A stretch of 64,000 nt of DNA from Odontocerum albicorne (GCA_949825065.1 OX463859.1:14651220-14715219); one strand, 5' to 3'; counted from the first letter of the stretch, positions 44,095-55,480 are shown. Made by a program: numbers and translations. The notes: generated by a model not told the origin, from the letters alone.

Positions 44095-44544
44095 AAATGA
44101 CTACCGCTGATGACTGACATGATAAATGTGATAAAAATTGTTATTGTCATTCATTTTATCTATTTACATAATGAACACCGATAACAATTAGCAGTATGAA
44201 ATTCCACAAAGCTAAGACAGGAAAATGTTAAACGCTTTAATAATTAATAATATATTAAAAAAAATAGAACAATATGAGATATGTATTTTCACTAATACGA
44301 GTATTCGTTAAAAAATCAATTGAGTTGATATATGGGAGTGAAACACTGATGTGGAAAAATATATGTGACTCCATTAAATGCAGTAGAAATATAAATAGTT
44401 CTATTATCTTTTCCTATTCTGACAGAGATATGGTCTGATGATATGATGATATGTACATATGTACGGTATTTTTATTTGTACGTTTGTTATACTTCAACAT
44501 ACTTTAATTGATAACTTCAACATAGTCAAGAGCATTGTAGGGAG
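44095..44544. other. Unassigned AT-rich stretch
   Basis: Octamer TACGAGTA at 44296. Confidence 0.3.
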
Positions 44545-44845
44545 ACAAAATTATCTTCAGCCCCAGTTATTGAGACTTTCAGGGTTATAAACACTGGAGT
44601 AGGCACGTAACTCGTGGTTCAAAATTTAACATTTATCATTGGAAACTTATCCGTATTTAAAGAAGTCACAACCTTGCATACTGACTCTGCTCGTATGAGT
44701 TACTCTACGAGACGCTGTTGTTTACCAGGCTGAATGAATCCTTTTTTTAAATTTATTTATTTTCATATTGGTACCATCGGAAATCAAACCCAAAACCCCC
44801 GAGTTAAAGCACGTGGTTTACCTACTAAGCCACAGAGCTTGTCAC
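44545..44845 (-). mobile_element. SINE-C copy
   Basis: Head on minus from 44838 (GTGGCTTAGTAGGTAAACC), B-box relic GGGTTTGATTTCC and GATGGTACCAATATG. The body aligns with 49.5 kb (GACTTTCAGGGTTATAA; GGCACGTAACTCGTGGTTCA on plus). Confidence 0.6.
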
Positions 44846-44883
44846 GTTTCAAATTAATTATACGCATTTTATAGGCTTTCATT

Positions 44884-45039
44884 GTGAGTGCATAGCCGCG
44901 CGGTAACGCATTGAACTTCCGTGCGGAAGGTCGTCGGTTTAAACTCTGCGCTTTGCGATTCCCCTCAAATGACACAGGTATAATTTTCCCGCCTAGTATT
45001 CAAGGGTTAAGGATACCTATGACTTTGGTCATATATATT
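44884..45039 (+). mobile_element. SINE-B, 5' part (interrupted by RTE)
   Basis: Head GCATAGCCGCGCGGTAACGC, B-box relic GGTCGTCGGTTTAAACTCTG, body CCTAGTATTCAAGGGTTAAG and GACTTTGGTCATATATATTC. It continues at 48021 after the RTE element. Confidence 0.85.
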
Positions 45040-45060
45040 CTTCAATATATATGACCGAAG
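45023..45060. repeat. Inverted copy of target sequence at the RTE 5' junction
   Basis: Arms 45023-45039 (CTTTGGTCATATATATT) and 45044-45060 (AATATATATGACCGAAG) with one mismatch and a CTTC loop. The left arm is SINE-B sequence. The right arm is its inverse, placed between the SINE and the retrotransposon. Confidence 0.8.
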
Positions 45061-45874
45061 CAATAGGAAGCCCATTTTTTTTTAAATCCCGATGTGCTTC
45101 TTTATACCGTGCCGGAACACTGAGAATACTTTTGGATGAACTTAATAAATACAAAACTGACATAACAGCCCTTCAAGAGGTGAGGTGGATAGGAAAGGGA
45201 GTAATGGAAGAGCGCGACTGGACCATCTTTTACAGTTGTCATGAAAAGAATCATATATTTGGAACGGGTTTCATTGTCTCAAAGAGAGTGAAGCACCTTG
45301 TTATCGGATTTAATGCTGTGGACCATAGAATATCGCATCTGAGAATAACTGGAAAGTTCTTTAATTACAGTATAATTAATGCTCATGCCCCTACAGAGGG
45401 GAAGAGCGACATTGAGAAGGAGGAATTCTACAGTAAACTAGCAAAAACATACCAGGACTGTCCAAAACATGATATTAAAGTGGTAATTGGGGACTTTAAT
45501 GCTAAGATCGGGAAAGAGTCGGTATATACCTCAATAACTGGAAAAACATAGCCTGCATACTGTGACGAGTGATAATGGTTTAAGACTTGTTGATTTTGCA
45601 GCCTCTCACAACATGATAATAGGCAGTACATGCTTCCCACGAAAGAATATACACAAGGGAACGTGGAAAACCCCGGATGGAAAGAAATGTCAATCAAATA
45701 GATCACCTCTTAATTGACGCCAGGCATAGATCCAACTTAATGGATACACGAACATATCGCGGAGCAAATGTAGACTCTGACCATTACTTAGTAATAGCAA
45801 AGGTTCGATGTAGGATTTCCAATGCGAAAAAACGGAGGGGTACACGTTCAACCCGATTAATACAGACCATTTAA
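45061..45874 (+). pseudogene. RTE endonuclease domain, frameshifted
   Basis: The first segment (to 45551) holds the N-terminal half with Glu of LQEVRW and Asn/Asp of GDFNAK. A frameshift near 45548 moves the frame (HSLHTVTSDNGLRLVDFAAS is readable between). A second near 45690 gives QIDHLLIDARHRSNLMDTRT and the SDH motif. All key catalytic residues survive, so the damage is in frame only. The equivalent host-annotated proteins in other insects are often misnamed craniofacial development protein 2. Confidence 0.85.
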
Positions 45875-46200
45875 AAGCACCAGAAACTGCAGAACAATTC
45901 AAAACATTGATCGGTTCAAGATTGGGACGATGCCGATATGAATATGAACCTGGACCAGGATGATGTCAATACACACTGGGAGACTGTTAAATCTGTAGTC
46001 CACCTCCACTGCTAATGAGGTTCTGGGAAATAGGCAGGCACCACTACGAGAAGAATGGTTTGATGCTGAATGCCAACATGCTACTAATGAAAAAAATGAA
46101 GCATATCTCAGGATGCAACAACGGCATCATACACGACAAGCTGTGCTGGAGTATAAAGAGTTAAGGAGGAAAGAGAAGAAATTGCACAGAAAGAAGAAGC

Positions 46201-47996
46201 GTGTATACCTGGAAAACCAAAATAAAGAAGCAGAACTGTCGCATTCACAGGAATAACACCAGACTTTTCTATCGTAAAATCAACAACCAACGGAAAGAGT
46301 TTAAGCCTAGAACAACTATGTGTTATGATGGTCGGGGAAATATTTTAAACGACAGGCAAAAGGTGTTCTGGATCGATGGGTGGAATACTTCGATGTCCTT
46401 TTGAATGGTAACCAACATGGAGCAACAAGCGGGAACCAACAAGTAGAATACGACACCACTGATGTTGATGATAATGAGCCATCCCCAACCTTGGCTGAGA
46501 TTTCAATTGCCATAAAGAATCTCCATAATAACAAAGCACCTGGATGTGATAATCTACCCGCTGAGGTGTTCAAGCATGGTGGCGAGGCTCTCCACAATCA
46601 TATTCACAAAATCATCTGTGACATCTGGCGCTACGAAATACTACCAAATGAGTGGAATTGTGGTATAATATGTCCCCTGCTCAAAAAAGGAGACCCCATG
46701 AGTTGCTCCAATTATAGGGGTATCACCCTTTTAAATATAGCATATAAAATACTCTCAAACATTCTTTGTAATAGATTGCAGAAATACTCCGAATGCATAA
46801 TTGGAAAATACCAAACTGGATTTCGTAGGGGAAGGTCAACAATAGATCAAATATTTTCACTTAGACATATATTGGAAAAGACTGTAGAGTTCAACATTGA
46901 TACATACCACCTCTTCATAGACTTTAAGGCTGCCTACGACACGGTCAATAGGACAAAACTCTATGAAGCTATGGCTGAATTTAATATTCCTGTCAAACTC
47001 ATTAACCTAGTCAGGCTTACAATGTCCAACGTTGAGTGCCGTGTCAGAGTGCAAAGGGATCTGTCTGAACCCCTTAAAACATTTAATGGACTTAGACAAG
47101 GAGATGCTTTGGCGTGTACGCTGTTTAATATGGCTTTGGAAAAGGCCATTAGGGATAGCGGCATACAAACAACAGGCCATATATTCAGTAAATCTGTGCA
47201 GCTCTGGCTTATGCAGATGACATTGACATCATAGCGAGGTCGGAACATGAACTTATAAATGCCTTCCGAGCACTAGCAGCATCAGCAAAAAACCTAGGCT
47301 TAGTAGTCAGTGAGACCAAAACAAAATATATGCCCGTAAATGGACGCCAAAACCCAATAAGTCTACAAATAGACAACTTTACCTTCCAAACCGTTTCTGA
47401 ATTTGTGTATCTCGGTACCATGGTGACAAGTAAGAACGATGTTTCCACTGAAATAAATCGAAGATTAATAGCTGCAAACCGATGCTATTTTGGACTGCAG
47501 AGGTACATGAAATCACGACATCTCTCTAGAAAAACCAAAACTCTACTTTATAAAACACTCATCCGACCTGTGCTCACCTATGGCTCAGAATGTTGGACTC
47601 TAAGTAGAGTGGACATGAGGGCTCTAGGGACATTTGAGAGGAAGATTCTGCGCAAAATATATGGCCCCATTTGCAATAACGGAGAATGGCGTATCAGGTA
47701 TAATCAGGAGCTGTACGGTCTGTATGGAGACCCTACCATAACACAAGAGATTTTAATTGGGAGACTCAGGTGGGCTGGACACGTGCAGCGAATGAGTGAG
47801 GAAGACATTCCGAGAGGGCTCTTGAATGGCACACCGGGGGGGTCGAAGAAAGCCAGGAAGGCCGAAGCTTCGATGGCTGGATGGTGTCAATAGGGATGCG
47901 CAGCTCATTGGCATCCAGAACTGGCGAACAGCAGCACAGGACCGCCAGTCATGGAGGCGTGCTTTAAGGGAGGCCAAGACCCGACCTGGGTTGTAG
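46201..47996 (+). pseudogene. RTE reverse transcriptase and C-terminal domain, frameshifted
   Basis: Fingers and palm lie in 46380-47200 in one frame, preceded by a linker in another frame (46201-46404). YADD and the thumb lie in a third frame (from about 47200), and the last 40 codons (RWLDGVNRDAQLIGIQNWRT onward) in a fourth segment up to 47996. Catalytic Asp residues are intact. Confidence 0.88.
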
Positions 47997-48020
47997 AGCC
48001 ATTGTTGATTGATTGTTGAT

Positions 48021-48215
48021 TGTGCTCCAGTCGTTTCACTTCGGTGTGTCATTAGATCCAGTACAGCGGTGTGAACGGTGAATTTACTGGTGTGCAACAG
48101 CCCACTCACTTAATGAAATAAACTTCACGGCACAGCTTTGCTTTCCAACTGAATTGACATTGAAATGGCGAGGGGATCCTCGACTACGAGGACCAGCAAC
48201 GACGACGATAGGCTT
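48021..48215 (+). mobile_element. SINE-B, 3' part (resumes after RTE)
   Basis: TGTGCTCCAGTCGTTTCACT, TCGGTGTGTCATTAGATCCA, CAGTACAGCGGTGTG... and CTCGACTACGAGGACCAGCA with CGACGACGATAGG at the end, all in the order of the intact copy at 640-1020. Confidence 0.85.
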
Positions 48216-48966
48216 TCATATGACCATATAACTACTTATGTGAAGTGATGACGTTGTTTTTGCCAAAATGAATAATGTATATTATACCTGGCCATGTTGT
48301 TTTATTCTATTGGGTTCGTCTTATACCAGTGTTTTCTATTGCAGTACACTGTTTGTATATCAATGTTGAGTTTTATTAATAATTTATTAGTAGTGTTTGA
48401 TGTCAAAAGCATAATAAAAATAGAACTGCACGTAAAACATCCCGGTTTCAAATTTGAGTTGAAAGTAATCAGAAACATACCAAAGCCACGTACATATAAA
48501 GAAAACTTTATTTAATGTTAAAATAAACTCATGAACTCATACTTATAAGTCCTGTCTAAATATCAGGAGAAATATATTATTAAAATATTTCATCCTTGAC
48601 TGAACCGTATTTTTACAGTGGCCATAAAATATATCCACATTATGAAGAAGAATAATAATGGTTTCCCATAAAATTCCCTATATAAAAAAGAAGGCTTTAC
48701 GAAATTCCATCTCCATTGTGTCCCAGCTAATGAGCAATCCCATAACACCTCAAGAAATTTTTTTTTTGGCTTCCCCACCATGATATAATCCACCAGCAAA
48801 GTCTCCCCGCGAAGCCTTATCGTCTCCCGTCCATCATACGATGACAATGATTAATGCGAATACTTCAAAGTTCCGGAAACCAACGGTTAAGTATGCAGTC
48901 AAGTTAACTACATTAATGATTTGTGAAATCTTATAATCACTTTTTCAAAAAATCTCAATAAAAAAA
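48216..48966. other. Unassigned stretch
   Basis: A minus-strand ORF of 85 codons (48590-48847; MSSYDGRETIRLRGETLLVD...) is protein-like in its first half but unrecognised. No other feature. Confidence 0.3.
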
Positions 48967-49189
48967 ACTATAGTTCGGAAATTCTAGGATGAGTCCTGTG
49001 ACAGCTCACAAATTTGCCCCAATACAACTTTGTAACGATGTTCAGTAATTTTAATTATTTTATCAACTTTGATATAAGCCTCAATTCTAATAAATAGCAA
49101 GTTATTTAGGTAAATTCATTACATAAGGTTGTATTGGGGCAAATTTGTGAGCTGTCACAGGACTCATCCTAGAATTTCCGAACTATAGT
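48967..49189. mobile_element. MITE with perfect 62-bp terminal inverted repeats
   Basis: 48967-49028 and 49128-49189 are exact reverse complements (ACTATAGTTCGGAAATTCTA ...). The centre is about 99 bp and AT-rich. A-run and T-run flanks extend the symmetry with one mismatch. No coding capacity. Superfamily not determined. Confidence 0.92.
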
Positions 49190-49494
49190 GTTTTTTTGCT
49201 CAGCAAAAAAAACTGTTTTTTTATAAAACATTACGTTTTAAATAGTGATGAAAACCAATTATATCCAGTAGTAATACATACAGTGTGTAGAAAATTAAAT
49301 ATTGCAATATACTCGTATGCTACAATGATTGGATAGTGGCGAACAGTTTATTGGAGATGGACGCTTTAAGTAGAATAAAGAATTAAATCTTGAAATGGTT
49401 TCAACATTTTGAGAAAGAATTTATTAATTCATATGATGCTCAAGATTAGTAATGAAAACATGTGTCAGACAAGAGCGTGGCCGGGATAGAGAAG
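49190..49494. other. Unassigned stretch
   Basis: Octamer TACTCGTA at 49310. Confidence 0.3.
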
Positions 49495-49768
49495 TGCGTT
49501 TGGCCTCAGTAATAAAGCTTTCGGGTTAAGGACCACATGAGTAAGCAAGTAACTCACATTTCAACATCGTACGTGGGGGAAATACTACCACATTTGGACA
49601 GGCAACACAATCTTCATACAAGTCTAACGCTTGCGATTGTTACGAAACAATTTTTTAAAGAAACTGGGAACTCTTTCTTTATTATTTTTTTGGGAACCAT
49701 CGAGAATCGAGCCTGAACCCCCCGAGTGAAAACACAGCATCCTACCAACCAGGCCACGGATGTTATCT
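49495..49768 (-). mobile_element. SINE-C copy
   Basis: Minus-strand head CCGTGGCCTGGTTGGTAGGA, B-box relic GGCTCGATTCTCGATGGTTC. The body aligns with 44.55-44.75 kb. Confidence 0.7.
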
Positions 49769-49965
49769 AAAGATTAAACGGAGTATGAAGAGGTAGGTTA
49801 AGGAAATAATGCCAGGGTTTTATGGAATCGTGAAACGTTTGAAATATTGTTTGGCTGAGGACATTTTTACAGAAAAAATATTAGTTTTTTTGCACTTTAT
49901 TGAGAATATTTTCTTCTTCTGTACCATCATATCAACTGGATAAATTAAGGTTTCGTTATCAGCAC

Positions 49966-50346
49966 TGTGGCGGTCGCACACTCGGTCAATGACCGACGAT
50001 CCGACCTTTGCATTCCTTAGCAATACAAAACAAACAAGTACCAAGTCCACGCGCCGGTCATTCAACTCATTGCCGGGAGCGGAGCGCATTCCATGCTAGA
50101 GCGAGAACGCACCACATCTGTCTCGCCAGTTCCGTAAATAAATTATCACCTACATACGACATTAATCGTTTTGCGGATGCAGAAACGAGACGGCGAGATA
50201 TCTTGCTCGCATTCCCGCACACACGCGGGAATAGTATAAATACCTACGTTACCAATAAAATTTCTCTTTCCGCTTTGCGATCGAAAACGTGTTTTATTTA
50301 TCAACAAATCATCATCATCTCTCCCTCTAGGACACATCTCCTAAAA
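49966..50346 (+). repeat. LTR-like direct repeat, copy 1
   Basis: Begins TGTGGCGGTCGCACACTC and ends near CACATCTCCTAAAAGCTCA. GC-rich against its surroundings. Contains GTATAAATACCTACG (TATA-like, about 50234) followed by CAATAAAATTTCTC, then TTTATTTATCAACAAATCAT and CATCATCTCTCCCT. About 75-80% identical by eye to the second copy. The layout (TG start, TATA, AATAAA) is that of an LTR, but no gag/pol or primer-binding site is evident. Confidence 0.6.
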
Positions 50347-50559
50347 GCTCAATGAACTTTTTGATTATTTTCCATTTTATAACAATTTTCATAGACTGGA
50401 CTACAGAATGGATACTGGAATAATACTGGAATACAGATATTATTATTGGTGACTCTATTTTTATTCGCATTATTATTATAATTAGTTAAATAATGCAGAT
50501 CAAAAAATATGGATAAAGAGATAGGGCCAGCCAGAAGAACGAATGAATTATAAAAAAAA

Positions 50560-50720
50560 TTCAGAAACTATCTATAGTATTTATTGCACAAAGGAACGAT
50601 TTTAAAAATACCTGGAAATACTTGACACGATCCAAATAATCAAAATCTGAAAAAATCTGAATAAAGGAAGAGTAAAAAGCCTTTACAATGACAAACGAAA
50701 AATGTGTGCAAGTATAGGAA
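50560..50720 (+). mobile_element. LINE-S relic
   Basis: LDTIQIIKI, then NKGRVKSLYNDKRKMC, the DQINxILKKGxxKSLYNRR motif in decayed form. Confidence 0.4.
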
Positions 50721-50789
50721 TAAATAAACATATGTTCTCTCGGCTAAGGATACATAGCTGGTTTTTAACGATAAATACCCGAAAAAGAT

Positions 50790-51118
50790 GCATGGCTTGT
50801 TTTTTTATTATAAATATGATAGTGATAATAATGGTAGATGATGATGATGATGGTGATAATTATAAATTTTATAAAAAAACTTATTATTGTTATTATTATA
50901 ATTATAATCATCATCATCACGCGCATATTATTATTATTATTATACTTATTATTACAAAAATTATTAGTGTTATAAAAGTGTCGCTATTATTATGACTTAT
51001 CATTCTAACCGTTATTATTATAAGTAGTATATATATTATTATTGTAATTATTATTTTTAATGATATTATGAAAATTATTATAATTAGTATTATTATTATT
51101 ATTAGTATTATTAGTAGC
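50790..51118. repeat. (ATT)n-rich imperfect microsatellite
   Basis: Runs of ATT/TTA with GAT and CAT patches between the two LTR-like repeats. Confidence 0.9.
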
Positions 51119-51530
51119 ATTGTGGCGGTCGTCGCACACTCGGAACACTGTGGGCGTCCATACACACGGTCAATGACCGATGAAGTGACCTTTGCATTCC
51201 TTGACAATTTTAAACAAACAAGTCCAAAGTTCACACGCCGGCCATTCAACCCGTAGCCGGGAGCGGACCGCATTCCACGCCGGAGTGAGAACGCACCACG
51301 GCTGTCGCGCCAGTTTCGTAAATAAATTGTCACCTTCATACAACATTAATCGTTTTTGCATTCGCAGGAACGAGACGTAGGCATATCGCGAGCGCATTCC
51401 CGCGCACATTCTAAAATGATATAAATACCTACGTCTACCAAATAAATCACTCTCTCTTTCCGCATTGCGATCTAGCAAGTTTTATTTATCAACAAATCAT
51501 CATCATCTCTCCCTTAAGGACTAGCTCCTA
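51119..51530 (+). repeat. LTR-like direct repeat, copy 2
   Basis: Begins TTGTGGCGGTCGTCGCACAC, contains GATATAAATACCTACGTC and CAAATAAATCACTC, and ends GACTAGCTCCTAAAGCATCA. The tetranucleotide GCAT stands on both sides (51115-51118 and near 51525), a possible target duplication if this is a solo LTR. Confidence 0.6.
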
Positions 51531-52000
51531 AAGCATCAATATTATTAATATTTTTATTATTTTTTTTATTATTATTATTATTACTATTATCAATAATTTT
51601 TTGAATTACAATTATTATTATTGTGGTAATGTTATAAATATTATTATGTTTGTTTTAATTAACATCATATGCAAATTATTATTATACCTATTATTATAAC
51701 AAGAATTATTAGTATTATAAAAGTATCATTATTATTGATTTTTATCATTATTACCATTATTATTATTATTATTATTAGTAGTAATATATTTATCATTAGT
51801 ATAATTAATATGTTATTACTATTAAAATATTTTTATTATTATTAGTATTATTATTATTATCATCATTATTCTTATGATTACTATTATTAATACTTTTTAG
51901 TATTATAATTATTATTATTGTGGTAAATATTATTAATTAATATTATTGTTATTTTTATTCGTCGTAATATTACAATTATTATGAATATTAGTATATAATT
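51531..52000. repeat. (ATT)n-rich imperfect microsatellite
   Basis: Almost entirely ATT/TTA triplet runs with occasional C or G. Confidence 0.95.
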
Positions 52001-52029
52001 ATTATTTACTAAATATTTGTCAAACATGT

Positions 52030-52175
52030 CTCGTATGCGAGCCAGGAAGATCACCTAAGGTGGAGAGACAGCTGGTCCTATTCCTCCCAAAAATAATTTT
52101 CGTACCATAACAGATCCTAGATCTCCATCGAGATGAAGAAAAATTTCAATAAAACATGATTTTCCAACTTACCTA
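52030..52175. repeat. R-B family fragment
   Basis: GGAGAGACAGCTGGTCCTAT, TAATTTTCGTACC and CCTAGATCTCCATCGAG align with 60660-60735 and 62095-62205. Confidence 0.45.
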
Positions 52176-53254
52176 CACAGTCGAGTGCTCAAAGGGGATT
52201 TTTTTATCAAAATTTCGAATATTGTATCATACATTTAACATAACTTTAATTTATCGATCGAAATTATAATCTTCTCGAAACCTCAGACAAAACCATTAAA
52301 CACGTTAGTCTTGGAAAATACGAGCACATTTTCTAATTAATTTTCTTGAAAATACAGGTGCGGTACCTGCAACATGTAATAAGTAACATATACATATTCA
52401 AATCATGAAAGCACTTAACTACTTTATCTACAATGAAACTACAATCTAGGGCGTGTATCAGATTTCTCGCGTAGTATCCAGGAATTTATCAAGATTATAT
52501 TTTTACAAACACATCACAAGAAAGCAAAGCTGTCTGTTCATAATGGAAGTGCATTCAATAGTCAATATTGACCCCTTTACTTGCGATAGTGACTAATGCA
52601 TTGTGGTGAATATTAAAAAAAATTATCTCGAAACTAGTTTCATATTTCTCGAATTGACGTCGTTTGAATGAAATGTTCGTTGCTAACTTCATTCCAAACG
52701 TGCTGCGTATATATGTAAGGAAATATTTTAGCTCATTATTTATTCTTATTGCTAAAGCTCTTTCTTTTTTAGGTGTCAATTTGAGAATGAAACAAATTAA
52801 AAAAAAAAATAGGTGATTAAAAAAAATACAACATAAACCAAAAAAAAAATGGCGATGATGCAGTAAGCGATCATGCGTATCAAATGTGGTTTATAAAATT
52901 TCATGATGAGTAATATGGAGATGTTATCTCTTCTGGAAGGTCGATTACCACTGATGACAACCAAATCAAAGATTTGATTAAGAATAACCACAGTACTATT
53001 TTACGACAACGACAAAAGATATTAAAAATACACCTTGAGGTTAAATAAATAACTAAGAAAAAATTGACGTAAAGGACGAACAATGAACTAATTATCAATT
53101 CTCTGAAATCGTTATACTTAATAAAACATTTTTATATAATAAAACATAGAATTAAAGATTATAGAAAAACGCCGATTATATCGTAGGCTGGTAATGTGCT
53201 TACCGACGGAAGCATTTTAGAGAAGCAATGCTGACTCACGGTGTTTGGTTCTTC
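52176..53254. other. Unassigned AT-rich stretch
   Basis: No supported feature. Confidence 0.35.
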
Positions 53255-54388
53255 TATTAACCAAAATGGAATCTTGTTCTTGTAATGACCATAATGGAAT
53301 CTTGTTCTTGTATTGAACATAATGGAATCGTATTCTTGTATTGACCATTATGGAATCTTGTTCTTGTATTGACCATAATGGAATCTTGTTCTTGTATTGA
53401 ACATAATGGAATCGTATTCTTGTATTGACCATTATGGAATCTTGTTCTTGTATTGACCATAATGGAATCTTATTCTTGTATTGAACATAATGGAATCGTA
53501 TTCTTGTATTGACCATTATGGAATCTTGTTCTTGTATTGACCATAATGGAATCTTGTTCTTGTATTAAACATAATGGAATCGTATTCTTGTATTGACCAT
53601 TATGGAATCTTGTTCTTGTATTGAACATAATAAAATCTTGTTCTTGTATTGAACATAATGATATCGTATTCTTGTATTGACCATTATGGAATCTTGGTCT
53701 TGTATTAAACATAATGGAATCGTATTCTTGTATTGACCATTATGGAATCTTGTTCTTGTATTGAACATAATGGAATATTGTTCTTGTATTGAACATAATG
53801 GAATCGTATTCTTGTATTGATCATTATGGAATCTTGTTCTTGTATTGACCATTATGGAATCTTGATCTTGTATTAAACATAATGGAATCGTATTCTTGTA
53901 TTGACCATTATGGAATCTTGTTCTTGTATTGAACATAATGGAATCTTGTTCTTGTATTGAACATAATGGAATCGTATTCTTGTATTGATCATTATGGAAT
54001 CTTGTTCTTGTATTGAACATAATGGAATCTTGTTCTTGTATTGAACATAATGAAATCGTATTCTTGTATTGACCATTATGGAATCTTGTTCTTGTATTGA
54101 ACATAATGGAATCTTGTTCTTGTATTGAACATAATGGAATCGTATTCTTGTATTGACCATTATGGAATCTTGTTCTTGTATTAAACATAATGGAATCTTG
54201 GTCATGTATTGAATGGAATAAATTTTGGTATGTATTATTGATCATAATAGAATCTTGCTTTTATATTGACGATAATTTAATATTGGTCTTGTATTGATCA
54301 TAATGGAATCTTGATTTTGTATTGATAGTCATGGAATCTTCATAATGCATTGATAAAAATGGAATCTTGCTTATGTGTTGATCATTAA
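53255..54388. repeat. 28-bp minisatellite, about 40 copies, 84-bp higher-order unit
   Basis: The basic unit is CTTGTATTGAACATAATGG plus AATCTTGTT. Three variants repeat in register (ATAATGGAATCTTGTTC, ATAATGGAATCGTATTC, ATTATGGAATCTTGTTC), giving an 84-bp trimer. Divergence rises after about 54190. Because 84 is a multiple of 3, the minus strand has an ORF of 226 codons (RFHNGQYKNTIPLCSIQEQD repeats), best explained by periodicity. Confidence 0.95.
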
Positions 54389-55095
54389 ATGCAGTGAAAC
54401 TCTTAGCTGTGTGACAGAAGAAAAACAGCCGATATAGTACTGCTATGTAAAATCATTCACTCAGTGATTGATGCACCTCACTTACTTGCAAGTATTTCAT
54501 TTCGTATTCCCACTAGATCCACAAGACAGCTCAATCCATTTTATACCGAAAATTGCTATACTAATTATAAAATCAACTCCTCTATAATTCGTATGCAAAG
54601 ACTTAGAAACGATTTTTGCAACAATTTAGATATTTTTAATATGAGTATATATAGTATTCGCCAGAATATCACAACAATATTTAGAAATAGCTACTAACTT
54701 GGTGCTCTCCTTTATTAATATAAATAACGTAATATAAAGAAAACATTAAGGACAATAATTTGCCTCTGGAGTTAAGTAACCCTGCATCAACATGTATGAA
54801 GCTTTTAATTATGCAAAGCAACTTGCATCTTCTTCTACTAATGAGGCCATGTGCTTTCTATATCTCAATATCTATCCATAAAATTCCCACAAAATTCTCA
54901 AAGATTATTAAATAATTTTAAAACAATGACTGTAATTTTTTATTACTACTGTTTTTTGTATCTTCATGTTAGTTTAAGATAAAGTTTTGTATTATTTGTC
55001 AATAATTTTTAGTACTTTATAACCTGTCACATGTACATTTGTACGAGTATATAAAGAAACTGTTGTGTCGTTAATTAAATAAATAAATCATATAA
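54389..55095 (+). mobile_element. 5'-truncated LINE inserted in the minisatellite
   Basis: 54464-54697 encodes PHLLASISFRIPTRSTRQLN, FYTENCYTNYKINSSIIRMQ, RLRNDFCNNLDIF, then stop: the LL..I.FR.P.RSTR....FY....TNY..NS...RM.R..N..D.F ending of Jockey/CR1-like elements. The 3' UTR runs to AATTAAATAAATAAATCA at about 55075-55092, an (AAAT)n tail. Minisatellite sequence precedes and follows it. Confidence 0.75.
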
Positions 55096-55099
55096 TATT

Positions 55100-55200
55100 A
55101 ATCTTATATTCATCATTATGGAATCTTAGTATTGTATTGACCGTAATCTTGGTTTTATATTGAATATAATGGATTTTTGATCTTGTATTGATAATTATAA
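55100..55200. repeat. Distal part of the 28-bp minisatellite
   Basis: CATTATGGAATCTTAG, TTGTATTGACCGTAATCTTG and ATAATGGATTTTTGATCTTG continue the array beyond the LINE. Confidence 0.8.
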
Positions 55201-55284
55201 AATTGAAGACATATATCAACAACAATATTTTTTTTAAAAAGCACTAATAATTTATGTAAGTTAATAAATACGAATCCTTAGAAT

Positions 55285-55480
55285 AATGAATATCTCTGTG
55301 GCCTAATTGGTAAGACGCTTACACTTAACAGGGGTTTTGAGTTCGATATCCGATGGTACCCTGAATAAAAAAATAATTATGTCTAGCGGAAGATTTTTTC
55401 TGGTAACAATACTCGTATTAGATGTGTGCGAGTGTTATTGCCTCTTTACGCGTGTTAGTATTATCAACACATACAAATAC
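55285..55480 (+). mobile_element. SINE-C-like copy
   Basis: Head CTCTGTGGCCTAATTGGTAA, B-box relic GAGTTCGATATCCGATGGTA, body with CAATACTCGTATTAG. Confidence 0.6.

Larger units (their letters stand above)
45061..48020 (+). mobile_element. RTE-clade non-LTR retrotransposon, nearly full length, decayed
   Basis: About 2.9 kb with apurinic-type endonuclease then reverse transcriptase. Endonuclease: SLYRAGTLRILLDELNKYKT; catalytic Glu in LQEVRW (45171-45188); IINAHAPTEGKS; GDFNAKIG near 45488; SDH in VDSDHYLV near 45776. Reverse transcriptase: NKAPGCDNLPAEVFKHGGEA, GITLLNIAYKILSNILCNRL, FIDFKAAYDTVNRTKL with the first catalytic Asp (about 46915), GLRQGDALACTLFNMALEKA, then AYADDIDIIAR with YADD at 47210-47221. 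The C-terminal domain follows with LTYGSECWTLSR and RWAGHVQRMSEED, ending at TAG 47994-47996. Frame changes near 45548, 45690, 46370, 47195 and 47860 inactivate it. The 3' end is a short ATTGTTGATTGATTGTTGAT tail, typical of RTE. Confidence 0.92.

Noticed and set aside
45051..45551. Host gene of the craniofacial development protein 2 type
   Set aside because: The endonuclease is linked to a reverse transcriptase and a simple 3' tail inside a SINE, so it is the RTE endonuclease.
50917..51339. 140-codon minus-strand ORF
   Set aside because: Made of (ATT)n microsatellite and LTR-like sequence; low-complexity Ile/Thr run.
53565..54245. 226-codon minus-strand ORF as a protein-coding gene
   Set aside because: It is entirely within the 28/84-bp minisatellite; a period divisible by 3 keeps frames open automatically.
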